This document shows positions 54,434-62,944 of a stretch of DNA of 64,000 nucleotides, in pieces. The position numbers were made by a program, and so were the translations under genes. This DNA comes from DYRB01 sp963845265. GTDB taxonomy: Bacteria; Pseudomonadota; Gammaproteobacteria; Chromatiales; Chromatiaceae. Every line of letters starts with the position of its first letter. The first letter of the stretch is position 1. Where the stretch lies: assembly GCA_963845265.1 (NCBI GenBank), contig CAWJRN010000012.1, positions 186,001 to 250,000 on the forward strand, in the 5' to 3' direction. Under the pieces are notes generated by a model, which saw nothing but the letters and a program-made list of their open reading frames with translations, made no database searches and was not told the origin of the DNA.

Positions 54434-54652
54434 ATGGAAACTGTTCCAATCACCCGTGATCCAGAGGTCATGAGCGGAGTTCCGTGCTTCACGGGAACGC
54501 GAGTCCCGATACAGAACCTTTTTGATTACCTTGAAGGGCACTCCTCACTGGAGGAGTTCCTTGAGGATTTCCCCTCCGTCAGTCGGGAGACGGCGATAGC
54601 AGTTCTGGAGGCCGCTCGATCAAGGTTGTTCGCCGATGCGGTTGCTGCTTGA
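54434..54652 (+). CDS. DUF433 antitoxin-like protein
   Basis: 72 residues. METVPITRDPEVMSGVPCFT, GTRVPIQNLFDYLEGHSSLE and EFLEDFPSVSRETAIAVLEA cover the full DUF433 domain, a winged-HTH-like fold (VapB-like). These genes precede PIN-like partners in many genomes. The stop overlaps the partner gene by 17 bp, which is strong evidence for a coupled pair. Antitoxin function is inferred from family and arrangement. Confidence 0.85.
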   Translation: METVPITRDPEVMSGVPCFTGTRVPIQNLFDYLEGHSSLEEFLEDFPSVSRETAIAVLEAARSRLFADAVAA

Positions 54653-54953
54653 CGAGTCGTTGCCTCGACGCCTTGGGCGTTACCTACCCACCCATTCGGT
54701 CAAGACGGTCGTTGAGATGGGCTGGGGAGGCATCAAGAATGGGAAGCTGATGGCGCTTGCAGCCGGGCAGTTCGATGCCTTTCTGACCGCTGACAAGAAC
54801 CTTCCGTATCAGCAAAACCCGTCAACGCTCCCACTCTCGGTGGTAGTGCTCGACGCCCGGTCAAACGAGTTGTCGCAACTACTGCCATTGATTCCTCGGC
54901 TTGAGATGGCGCTGATCAATCTGCGTCCGCGCAGCTTTGCCAGGGTCGGCTGA
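54636..54953 (+). CDS. DUF5615 PIN-like putative toxin
   Basis: 105 residues. MRLLLDESLPRRLGRYLPTH has the N-terminal Asp of the PIN-like fold. The other acidic positions are in FDAFLTADKNLPYQQN. DUF5615 proteins are PIN-like putative ribonucleases that pair with DUF433. It overlaps the antitoxin gene, so they are translated together. No cleavage activity can be shown from sequence. Confidence 0.85.
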   Translation: MRLLLDESLPRRLGRYLPTHSVKTVVEMGWGGIKNGKLMALAAGQFDAFLTADKNLPYQQNPSTLPLSVVVLDARSNELSQLLPLIPRLEMALINLRPRSFARVG

Positions 54954-55000
54954 ACCGACCCCTCGACACCCATCCCAAAGCACAGGCGTTGCGCCCAGGG

Positions 55001-55169
55001 CCTAAGCCCAGATCCTAAGCCCGGGGTGGAGCCCAGGGCGGCGGTGCGCTATGTTACAGGCCCTTTTTTCGGCGGTGGGCCAAATGCCCCCGCCCCCCTC
55101 CAAGAGCCTGAGGATCGCCGCCGCATGTCTACCGCCGAGTCCGGTCGCGCCACCTACCCCCTGACCCGC
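55001..55169 (+). repeat. direct repeat copy 2 of the hemB leader (functional)
   Basis: The matching partner of 54072-54240; it contains the real hemB start at 55125. Confidence 0.9.
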
Positions 55170-56138
55170 ATGCGGCGCATGCGTCGGGACGCCTTCTCCC
55201 GACGGCTGATGCGTGAGAACCGCCTGAGCCCAGACGACCTCATCTACCCGGTCTTCGTGGTCGAGGGAGAGAACCGCCGCGAACCTGTCCCCTCCATGCC
55301 GGGGGTTGCTCGCCTGAGCATCGACCTGCTGGTCAAGGAGGGCCGCAGGGCCTGGGAGCTGGGCATCCCGGCCATGGCCCTGTTCCCGGTCACCCCGCCG
55401 GAGGCCAAGTCGGAGGACGCCCGCGAGGCCTACAACCCAGACGGTCTGGCCCAACGCGCCGTGCAGTCCCTCAAGTCGGCCCTGCCGGAGCTCGGGGTCA
55501 TCACCGACGTGGCGCTGGACCCCTTCACCACCCACGGCCAGGACGGGCTGACGGATGCCTCCGGCTATGTGCTGAACGACGAGACGGTCGCCGTCCTGGT
55601 CCGCCAGGCCCTGTCCCATGCCGCCGCCGGGGCCGATGTGGTGGCCCCCTCGGACATGATGGATGGGCGCATCGCCGCGGTGCGCTCCGCCCTGGAGGCG
55701 TCCGGGCACATCCACACCCGCATCCTCGCCTACTCCGCCAAGTACGCATCGAGCTTCTACGGCCCCTTCCGCGACGCCGTGGGCTCGGCGGCCAACCTGG
55801 CCGGCGGCAACAAGTACAGCTACCAGATGGACCCGGCCAACAGCGACGAGGCCCTCCACGAGGTGGCCCTGGACCTGGCCGAGGGTGCGGACATGGTCAT
55901 GATCAAGCCCGGAATGCCCTACCTGGACATCGTGCGACGGGTCAAAGACCGCTTCGGCGCCCCCACCTTCGTCTACCAGGTGAGCGGCGAATACGCCATG
56001 CTCAAGGCCGCCAGCCAGAACGGCTGGCTCGACGAGCGTGCCGTGGTCCTCGAGGCCCTGCTCGGCATCAAGCGCGCCGGTGCCGACGGCATCCTGACCT
56101 ACTACGCCCTGGACGCGGCCCGCTGGCTGGCGGACTGA
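55125..56138 (+). CDS. hemB: delta-aminolevulinic acid dehydratase (porphobilinogen synthase)
   Basis: 337 residues from ATG 55125. The two Schiff-base lysines are in ILAYSAKYASSFYGPF and MVMIKPGMPYLDIV. The metal loop reads DVALDPFTTHGQDGL with no zinc-binding cysteines, so this is the Mg-dependent type rather than the Zn-dependent Escherichia coli type. It makes porphobilinogen for heme, cobalamin and, in phototrophs, bacteriochlorophyll. The leader is duplicated upstream around a toxin-antitoxin pair. Confidence 0.95.
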   Translation: MSTAESGRATYPLTRMRRMRRDAFSRRLMRENRLSPDDLIYPVFVVEGENRREPVPSMPGVARLSIDLLVKEGRRAWELGIPAMALFPVTPPEAKSEDAREAYNPDGLAQRAVQSLKSALPELGVITDVALDPFTTHGQDGLTDASGYVLNDETVAVLVRQALSHAAAGADVVAPSDMMDGRIAAVRSALEASGHIHTRILAYSAKYASSFYGPFRDAVGSAANLAGGNKYSYQMDPANSDEALHEVALDLAEGADMVMIKPGMPYLDIVRRVKDRFGAPTFVYQVSGEYAMLKAASQNGWLDERAVVLEALLGIKRAGADGILTYYALDAARWLAD

Positions 56139-56152
56139 CGGTGCCCGGCCCC

Positions 56153-56971
56153 ATGGACCGCTACGCCGTCATCGGCAACCCCATTGCCCACAGCAAATCG
56201 CCGTACATCCACGCGGCCTTTGCCCGCCAGACCGGCCAGGCGCTGGAGTACGACCGCATCCTCGCCGAGCCCGGGGAATTCCCTGCCGTAGTCGCGGAAT
56301 TTTTCGCCCATGGCGGCGGCGGACTCAACGTGACGGTCCCCTTCAAAGAGGCTGCCTGGCGCCTGGCGGACGAGCACAGCCCCCGGGCCGAGCTTGCCCA
56401 GGCGGTCAATACGCTGATCCGGCTGTCCGATGGACGGCTGCGGGGGGACAACACCGACGGCGTCGGCCTGGTGCAGGACCTGACGGCGAACGAGGGCTTT
56501 GATTTCGGCGGCCGTCGTGTCCTGCTGCTCGGTGCAGGCGGGGCCGCCCGCGGGGTGCTGCGCCCACTGCTGGACACCGGGTTGGCGCAACTGACCATCG
56601 CCAACCGCACCGCAGACAAGGCCCGCGCCCTGGCCCTGGTCACCGGGGAGTCGGGACGGGTCACCGGCTGTGGGCTCCCCGAGCTGGCCGGGCTGCGCTT
56701 CGACCTGATCGTCAACGCCACCTCCGCCGGACTCGCCGGCGAGGTGGCGCCCATCCCGGGCGACTGCCTGGCCCCCGGGGGCTGGACCTACGATATGGTC
56801 TATGGCGACGCCCCCACCCCCTTCTGCCGCTGGGGTCAGGCCCACGGGGCAGCCCGCACCCTGGACGGGCTAGGGATGCTGGTGGAGCAGGCGGCCGAGT
56901 CCTTCCGACTGTGGCGCGGGGTCAGCCCCGAGACCGCCCCGGTGATCGCGACGCTGCGCGCCGGCCGATAA
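56153..56971 (+). CDS. aroE: shikimate dehydrogenase
   Basis: 272 residues from ATG 56153; a GTG at 56141 is possible. The substrate-binding motif is IGNPIAHSKSPYIH, the catalytic Lys is in NVTVPFKEAAW and the Asp in GDNTDGVGLV. The NADP site is VLLLGAGGAARGVL with ANRT. It reduces 3-dehydroshikimate in the aromatic amino-acid pathway. It begins 14 bp after hemB. Confidence 0.94.
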   Translation: MDRYAVIGNPIAHSKSPYIHAAFARQTGQALEYDRILAEPGEFPAVVAEFFAHGGGGLNVTVPFKEAAWRLADEHSPRAELAQAVNTLIRLSDGRLRGDNTDGVGLVQDLTANEGFDFGGRRVLLLGAGGAARGVLRPLLDTGLAQLTIANRTADKARALALVTGESGRVTGCGLPELAGLRFDLIVNATSAGLAGEVAPIPGDCLAPGGWTYDMVYGDAPTPFCRWGQAHGAARTLDGLGMLVEQAAESFRLWRGVSPETAPVIATLRAGR

Positions 56972-57026
56972 GGCCTGGTCGTCCGCTCCAGACCCAGGCT
57001 TCTGTGACAAAAACGAGGCAAAAGCG

Positions 57027-57885
57027 ATGAAGACAGCAGTCCTGGGGCTCGGCCTCCTGGGTGCGGAGATCGCCCTGCGTCTACAGCGTGAGGGGTTCGA
57101 GGTCACCGGCTGGAACCGCAGCCCGGACAAGGCCACGGCCCTGGCAGAGGCAGGCCTCCCCACGGCGCCAGACCCCGGCCGACGCACTCGCAGGGGTCGA
57201 GGCCGTGGTCCTGGTCCTGAGCGACGCCGCCGCCATCCGCGAGTCCCTGCTCAAGGGCGACCCAGCCCCGGACCTGACCGGTCGGGTGTGCATCCAGATG
57301 GGCACCATCGCTCCCCAGGAGAGCCGCAACCTCGCCGAGGATATCGCCAAGGCCGGCGGGGCCTATTTGGAGGCCCCGGTCCTGGGCAGCCTGCCGGAGG
57401 CCCGGGAGGGGCGGCTCATCGTCATGGCCGGCGGCGACCCTGAACTGTTCGAGCGCTGCCTGCCCCTGCTGCGCGCCCTGGGGCAGGACCCCCAGCGTAT
57501 CGGCGCCGTGGGCCAGGCCGCCGCCCTCAAACTCGCCATGAATCAGCTCATCGCCGGACTCACCGCCACCTTCGCCCTCAGCCTGGGTCTGGTGCGCGCC
57601 GAGGGCATCGAGGTCGAGCAGTTCATGACCCTGTTGCGCGCCAGCGCCCTCTATGCCCCCACCTTCGACAAGAAGCTGGCCAAGTACCTGAACCAGGACT
57701 ATGCCGGGGCCAACTTCCCCCTCAAACACCTACTCAAGGACGTGCGCCTGTTCCGCGAGGTCACCGCTCCCCTGGGCATGGACAGCGCAATGATCACCAC
57801 CCTGGAGGCCGCCTGCATCCGCGCCCTTGCCAAGGGCTACGGCGACCAGGACTACTCGGCACTCTACGAGGCCATGGTCCCCTAA
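57027..57885 (+). pseudogene. beta-hydroxyacid dehydrogenase (3-hydroxyisobutyrate/GLYR1 type), single frameshift
   Basis: ATG 57027 begins VLGLGLLGAEIALRLQREGF and WNRSPDKA, the NAD(P)-binding start. At about 57165 one extra base (ggcgcc where ggcgc would read AQTPADALAG) shifts the frame. The rest continues from QTPADALAGVEAVVLVLSDA through the catalytic loop (AAALKLAMNQLIAGLTATFA, with the Lys) to 57885. Removing one base gives a full-length ~285-residue enzyme. The substrate is not identified. It lies 55 bp after aroE. Confidence 0.85.
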
Positions 57886-57915
57886 ACTTTTCGCCAAACC
57901 GGATCAAACACCGTC

Positions 57916-58593
57916 ATGGAACTACCCTTCACCCACAAACCCGGCCGACGCGAGCGCCACCTGCGTCGGCGCCACGAAAACCCGCTGTTCGCCTGGCCGG
58001 TCGAGTCCGTCGAACCGCTGGACCTGCTCGCGGCCCAGCGAGACGACCACGAGGAGATGATCGCCTTTCGCGACAGCTTTCGGGCCCTGGTCCAGCGCGC
58101 CGTCGACCTGCCCCCCAACGCCGGTAGCGACCAGGTCCTGGCCCTCAAGGAGGACCTGGAGCGCCACTACGAACAGGCCTGCGGCCTACCCGAGGACCAG
58201 TCCCAGGAGCGCGCCGCCCTGCGGCGGCTCATCGACCTGACCGCCAAGGCAGTGCGACGCGCCGCTGGCCAGGACTCCCTGGCCCTGGCGGAGTTGGACG
58301 ACGGCGAGCGCGCCAGCGCCATCCACCTGCGGCTCCTGGAACAGCCCCTGGTGGCCGACCTGCTCCACCCAGAGACCCTCATCACTCCTGGGGAGCTTGT
58401 AGCCACCCTGCTGACCGCCGCCCCAGACGAGCTAAACGCGGCCCTGGAGCTCTTCGACCCCGTCCAGATGCAGGATCTGATCCAGCAGGGACAGGCCCTG
58501 ATCGCCGGCCTAGACGCACAAGGGGTCGATACCCGCGCCGCGGCTGAACGCCTGCTAGTCCTGCTGGCACCCGCATCCACGACCGTGACTTGA
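57916..58593 (+). CDS. conserved alpha-helical protein of unknown function
   Basis: 225 residues. The N-terminus is basic (HKPGRRERHLRRRHENPLFAW). The rest is acidic and helical (DDHEEMIAFRDSFRALVQRA, QALIAGLDAQGVDTRAAAER). There is no signal peptide or membrane helix and no domain I know. Codon usage is that of the core genes, so it is probably a real cytoplasmic protein, perhaps restricted to this lineage. Confidence 0.65.
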   Translation: MELPFTHKPGRRERHLRRRHENPLFAWPVESVEPLDLLAAQRDDHEEMIAFRDSFRALVQRAVDLPPNAGSDQVLALKEDLERHYEQACGLPEDQSQERAALRRLIDLTAKAVRRAAGQDSLALAELDDGERASAIHLRLLEQPLVADLLHPETLITPGELVATLLTAAPDELNAALELFDPVQMQDLIQQGQALIAGLDAQGVDTRAAAERLLVLLAPASTTVT

Positions 58594-58638
58594 GGGTCCT
58601 CATGCCTAGCTGGCCTCCAATGCCATTAAGAATCAGCC

Positions 58639-58685
58639 ACCACCCCCAGAGGGGGGTGGTTTGATGAAGGCCCCCATAGGGGGCC
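58639..58685 (+). terminator. tandem hairpins after the hypothetical gene
   Basis: A first stem (accaccccc / gggggtggt) with a short loop is followed by ttga and a second stem (ggcccccat / agggggcc). The T run is weak, so termination is likely but not certain. Confidence 0.5.
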
Positions 58686-59253
58686 ATGCTGCCAAGCTCA
58701 ACGAGGGTTAGCGTCGCCACCAGCAAACGGCAAGGCTCGAGCCGTCCGTCTCTTGACAGCACCAACGAACTCGGGATGCCCCCATTGCTCGCTGTTCAAG
58801 ACGTTCTGTGCCACCGAATGCTGCTGCTCTTATAGCCGCTTTTGGCCATCCCCGGCGCTGTCACCAACCAAGAGCCCGTGGAAATACACGCAGGAACGGC
58901 AGAGCCTTGAGGAGTCCACCGCCAGAGGCGGTGGCTTACTGTTGCGAGTTAATCGGCGGCACGGCGCACGACGATGCCTTCAGTGCCGCACGCCACGGCG
59001 CGGCGTGCCAACAACCGGGCCGAGGCTTCACATCAGCCGACCCGTGCCCGCGTGGTCAGTCTGCCAGATCCACCAGCAGCCGAGCCGGCTCGTCCCTTGT
59101 AGGCCGATACTGCCGGTCTGACGCATCGGACAGGGTCATGCCGCTCCAGTCGCCGACCCGGATCTCCGGTGGCCTCACGCGACCGACAACCTTGCAGTCC
59201 ACCAGAACACCCCATCGCCAGACGGGTGCCTTGCTCCTGGCCAGGCTCAAACA
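58686..59253. other. 568-bp region without a supported gene
   Basis: A hairpin lies at 58917-58936 (ccaccgcc / ggcggtgg). A minus-strand frame ending at 59056 reads VGDWSGMTLSDASDRQYRPT, which looks protein-like but has no family I know and no start. Confidence 0.35.
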
Positions 59254-59364
59254 GCCGTGGACGGCCATCTGTACGAGGCGGCCGAGACCAGGGCGAAGGT
59301 ATGGCGGACGGGCCTGTGGTCGGACCTGGACCCGGTGCCGCCTTGGGCGTGGCAGAGGCAGTGA
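59254..59364 (+). pseudogene. thermonuclease (SNase-like) C-terminal remnant 2
   Basis: The frame reads HLYEAAETRAKVWRTGLWSD and ends DPVPPWAWQRQ at a TGA. It is the same C-terminal tail as remnant 1 (LYE-AEAKAK-LWSDPDPVPPW). Nothing upstream of it is recognisable. It sits just before DnaA-box copy B. Confidence 0.65.
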
Positions 59365-59450
59365 AATCTGCCAAGCCTTCAAGGAACTCGCCGCAAGCTC
59401 GGACCGCTGCCTTGTTCTATGGAGCGGCAGATTACAGAGCGGCAAGGTAT

Positions 59451-59740
59451 GTTTTACACACAGGTCACGTTGACGCGGAAGTTCATCCATGTTAGCTGCC
59501 AGAGACTCTTCAATAACTGCTAATATTCCGTAAGTCGCTAGATTTAGACGAGAAAATGGGGTGAGCAGAAATTGGCCAATCTAACGAATTTGTAATACTT
59601 CACGGGGCGTAAGGGCGCCATGCGAACGTAATCCACAAGGTTATCCACAGGGCGTGTGCATAAAAACCTGTTTACAAACGTTTGCTTGCAGTTGCCGCTC
59701 CACTCTGAGAAACGACATCAATAACAGGCTGCAACCGGCC
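59451..59740. repeat. DnaA-box element, copy B
   Basis: The diverged partner of 10608-10898. All shared blocks and the three-box spacing are kept. It is non-coding and AT-richer than the neighbourhood. Confidence 0.75.
59629..59664. promoter_or_regulatory. cluster of three DnaA-box-like sites, copy B
   Basis: TTATCCACA at 59641-59649, a related taatccaca 12 bp upstream (59629) and an inverted TTTATGCACA at 59655-59664, 14 bp on. The arrangement is identical to copy A. Confidence 0.6.
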
Positions 59741-60193
59741 ACTCTCTAACAGTGGGGCTTCCCACGTCCACATTGCCCACGACTGCGACACCGTATCGGC
59801 CTGGTCACCGCACCTCGATTCCGGGACAACCTCATGCGAGAGCTGGATGCGGGCTCGGCATTTTGACACCGTGCGCACAGTTGCGGCCGGCGGTGTCCGC
59901 AGTCGGCCAACTGCGGACACTCACCCGTTCAGCGCGAGCGACTGCTAAACGCTGGAAGCGGTCAGTTGTGACGCGGAGAAGGAGTTGTTACACCCTGCGC
60001 CAGTACCGAAAGCGCTTTTCGACCGAGCGCCGTCGGCAATTGGCAAGAGACCGGATGTTCGTCACGGAATAGGCGTCCGACTGACAAGACGACGTAGTGA
60101 CGCGCGGGAAGGGCGTGGAACTGAGGGACGATACACCGTCGCGCCTCCCATCGCGCCGGCTTCAGGCGGTTCTGCGGTTATCATCTCTCTTCA
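59741..60193. other. 453-bp upstream region of the first MalT-like gene
   Basis: No gene supported. It should contain the promoter of the 60194 gene, but I see no clear -10/-35 or operator. Confidence 0.35.
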
Positions 60194-62107
60194 ATGCACC
60201 TCATCCGTACCAAATTGCATCGTCCGCGGGTCTTGGCTGACATCGTCTGCCGCGGCCGCCTCCACGCGCTGATGGATCGCGGCCTGGAGACGACGGTGAC
60301 CTTGGTCTCGGCACCGGCCGGCTATGGCAAGAGCGTGCTGGTGAGCCATTGGGCGGACAGCGTCGAGCACCCCGTTGCCTGGATCTCGCTGGATGAGTCG
60401 GACAGCGATCCGGCGCAGTTTCTCGACTATCTGGCCGCGGCCCTCGACGAGGCACTGCCGGGCGCATGTCCAGCGTTGAACGATCTGATCGGGGCCGGAC
60501 AACTGCCACCCATCGAGAATCTGGCGGGGCGCCTGATCAACGAGCTCGACAGGCTTGATCGGCCGTTCGTACTTTGCCTGGACGATTACCACCGCATCGA
60601 GCCCACCTCGAAGGTCCACGAGCTGGTCTCGCTGTTGTTGGCGCATCCGCCGCGACCGCTGCACCTTGTCCTGATCGGTCGGCGTGATCCCCCGCTCCCC
60701 ATTTGGACGCTGCGCGCAGCGTCCATGGTCAACGAGGTCCGGCTACGGGATCTGTGCTTCCTTGACGAAGAGGTCACCGCGCTGTTGGCCAAGAGCACCC
60801 CGACCGCGGTCGGCGCGGAGCTGATCCGGCAGCTGCAACGCGAGGTGGAAGGCTGGGCCGCGGGGCTGCGTCTCGCGTCTATGGCAATGCGCCAGACCCA
60901 GGAGCCGGAGCGCTTTCTCGCCCATCTCGGAGGCGGTGTTCAGCAGGTCCAAGGCTATCTCCTGCACGAGGTGCTTTCCCAACAGCCCGACGCGCGGCGG
61001 CAGTGCCTGCTGCGCGCGTCGATCTTCCAGCGTTTCTGTCCGGCGCTCATCGAGGCGGTTTGCCTACCCGAGCCAACCCCCGAGCCTCCGCCCGAATCTC
61101 CCCAGGCCGAGACCCGAACCGGCGGCGGCGAGATCGTCGATTCCCTATTGGGCAGCGAGCTGTTCACCATCGGTTTGGACGCGCGTGGCGAATGGTTCCG
61201 CTTCCACCACCTGTTTCAGGAGCTTCTCCGAGCGGAGCTGGCGCAAACGGCGACGGATCGGGAGCTCGCGGACCTCCACCTGCGGGCCAGCACTTGGTTC
61301 GAGGCCCAGGATCTCATCTCGGAGTCCATCGAGCACGCGCTGGCGGCAAAGGACACGACCCGGGCCGCGGAGCTGGTCGAGCGCCACGCGCAGACCGAGT
61401 TCGCCGCCGACCGTTGGTATGTCATCGAGCGTTGGCTTGCCATGCTGCCGACCGCGATCCGCCACGGCTGCCCGAAGTTGCTCCTGATCGAGGCTTGGGT
61501 GCGCAATCTCCAGCATCAGTTGGTCCGCGTGCTGCCACTGATCGACGAGGCGGAGGCGCTGTTGGCTGCCGGCGGGTCGGCGGCGCAACCGGACCCCGCG
61601 GCAACCGCGCTGATCGCCTATCTGCGCGGCTTCCTCGCCTACTACGAGGGTGCCGGAGAACGCAGCCTGCGCTACCTTGAGAAGGCCGTTGGCAGCCTTG
61701 CCGGGACGCGGACCTGGTTTTCCTGCGATGCGCAGATGTTCCTGGCACTGGCGCGCTGCATGGTCGGTCAACACCGCCAAGCGGTGGCGTCGCTGCAAGC
61801 CGGACTCAAGGCGTGCGTATTCCGGCCCATCGTGATCGATGAAATCCAGCAGGTTCCCGAGCTGCTCAGGCAACTGCTCGCGGATCGCGCCGGAGCCTTG
61901 GACGCGGTAGAGATCAAGTCCGGTGAGACGATGTCGGCGGATTTCTTCGAGAACCTCGGCCGGTTTTCGGATCGACTGTCGGAAATGGAACATGGGCGTG
62001 AGCCCGGCGGCGATGTGTTATATGAGGGCGGCGTTTCTCAACGACGCTCGCAAGCCCGCGTGCTTTCCTGGCGCGATGTTCCAAGTTTTCCGACCGTCGA
62101 TGACTGA
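60194..62107 (+). CDS. MalT-like STAND ATPase regulator fused to AAA/DUF4143 ATPase remnants, no HTH
   Basis: 637 residues. Residues 1-540 are a MalT-type STAND regulator: IRTKLHRPRVLADIVCR, Walker A APAGYGKS, Walker B LCLDDYHRI, RFHHLFQELLRAEL and TPR-like repeats. At about residue 541 (nt 61817-61821) it passes in frame into FRPIVIDEIQQVPELL, the Walker B region of DUF4143-type ATPases, then jumps to ALDAVEIKSGETMSADFFEN, their C-terminal nuclease-like region. The DUF4143 middle is missing, and so is the LuxR-type HTH that should end a MalT regulator. The reading frame is open, so a chimeric protein could be made; whether it still senses or regulates is unknown. Confidence 0.7.
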   Translation: MHLIRTKLHRPRVLADIVCRGRLHALMDRGLETTVTLVSAPAGYGKSVLVSHWADSVEHPVAWISLDESDSDPAQFLDYLAAALDEALPGACPALNDLIGAGQLPPIENLAGRLINELDRLDRPFVLCLDDYHRIEPTSKVHELVSLLLAHPPRPLHLVLIGRRDPPLPIWTLRAASMVNEVRLRDLCFLDEEVTALLAKSTPTAVGAELIRQLQREVEGWAAGLRLASMAMRQTQEPERFLAHLGGGVQQVQGYLLHEVLSQQPDARRQCLLRASIFQRFCPALIEAVCLPEPTPEPPPESPQAETRTGGGEIVDSLLGSELFTIGLDARGEWFRFHHLFQELLRAELAQTATDRELADLHLRASTWFEAQDLISESIEHALAAKDTTRAAELVERHAQTEFAADRWYVIERWLAMLPTAIRHGCPKLLLIEAWVRNLQHQLVRVLPLIDEAEALLAAGGSAAQPDPAATALIAYLRGFLAYYEGAGERSLRYLEKAVGSLAGTRTWFSCDAQMFLALARCMVGQHRQAVASLQAGLKACVFRPIVIDEIQQVPELLRQLLADRAGALDAVEIKSGETMSADFFENLGRFSDRLSEMEHGREPGGDVLYEGGVSQRRSQARVLSWRDVPSFPTVDD

Positions 62108-62128
62108 CACCCGCGTGCTCTGACAGAC

Positions 62129-62944
62129 ATGGCATCCGATCGCGAACATTCGACCATACTCCTGGTCGACGATCATCCCCTGATGCTCAAGGGCCTGCGT
62201 GCCTTGCTCGAGGGCGAGCCGGGTCTCGAAGTGGCGGGCGAAGCGGGGGACGGGGAGGAGGCCATCGAGCAGGCCAGGGCACTGTCTCCGGATATCGTCG
62301 TCATGGACGTGAGCATGCCGAGGCTCAACGGCATCGAGGCTACCCGACGGCTCCTGGAGGAGGCGCCGCGGACCAGGGTCCTCGCCCTGTCCATCCACTC
62401 CGAGAAGCGATTCGTCGACGAGATGCTGCGCGCCGGTGCCGCCGGCTACCTGCTCAAGGACAGCGCGCCGGAGGAACTGGTGCGTGCCGTTCGCGCCCTG
62501 CTGCGCGGAGAATCCTATGTGAGCGCACCGCTGATCGACACCCTGATCTCAAGCCTGCGCCAAACACCGTCCGAGCAGACTTCGGCACCCACCGCGGGCC
62601 GGTCGCCCGATGGAGTTCGCGCACCCGATCCGCCTTGGGCGGGTGGGGGTCGGGGGCGGGTACGGGGGCGGGTACGGGGGAGGCGACGACGCAAGTGCCT
62701 GCGCTATCCGCGCCGCTGGTCTTGCGGACCAAGCTCTACCCGCCGACGTTTCCCGCGGACATGGTGCCGCGCGCAGACCTATTGGAGCGGCTGGAGGCCG
62801 GGAAGACGCGGCCCCTGGCATTGGTCTCGGCGCCGGCCGGTTACGGCAAGAGCCTGCTGGTGGGCAGCTGGCTCGAGTCCTGCGGCTGGGCCTCCGCCTG
62901 GTTGTCGCTGGACGAGGGCGACGGCGATCTGCGTCAGTTCCTGA
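62129..62944 (+). CDS. NarL-type response regulator receiver domain with lost HTH
   Basis: The receiver domain is intact for about 140 residues: TILLVDDHPLMLKGLRALLE, the phospho-acceptor Asp in DIVVMDVSMPRLNGIEATR, and GYLLKDSAPEELV. Then the linker runs into Arg/Gly-rich nonsense over a G-rich repeat, and the frame overlaps the next gene by 250 bp until the stop. A LuxR-type HTH is absent. The true functional end is probably near 62600. The same strand and neighbours suggest it acts with the MalT-like regulators. Confidence 0.7.
   Translation: MASDREHSTILLVDDHPLMLKGLRALLEGEPGLEVAGEAGDGEEAIEQARALSPDIVVMDVSMPRLNGIEATRRLLEEAPRTRVLALSIHSEKRFVDEMLRAGAAGYLLKDSAPEELVRAVRALLRGESYVSAPLIDTLISSLRQTPSEQTSAPTAGRSPDGVRAPDPPWAGGGRGRVRGRVRGRRRRKCLRYPRRWSCGPSSTRRRFPRTWCRAQTYWSGWRPGRRGPWHWSRRRPVTARACWWAAGSSPAAGPPPGCRWTRATAICVSS
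62641..62683. repeat. G-rich repeat between receiver domain and MalT-like gene
   Basis: Two copies of the 12-mer gggggcgggtac (62652-62663, 62664-62675) inside a longer G-run tract. It could slip or form a G-quadruplex; it sits exactly where the receiver frame (frame 2) and the MalT-like frame (frame 1) overlap. Confidence 0.6.

Noticed and set aside
59056..59490. 144-codon minus frame
   Set aside because: Mostly antisense to the SNase remnant; only its last 20 residues look protein-like, not enough to call a gene.
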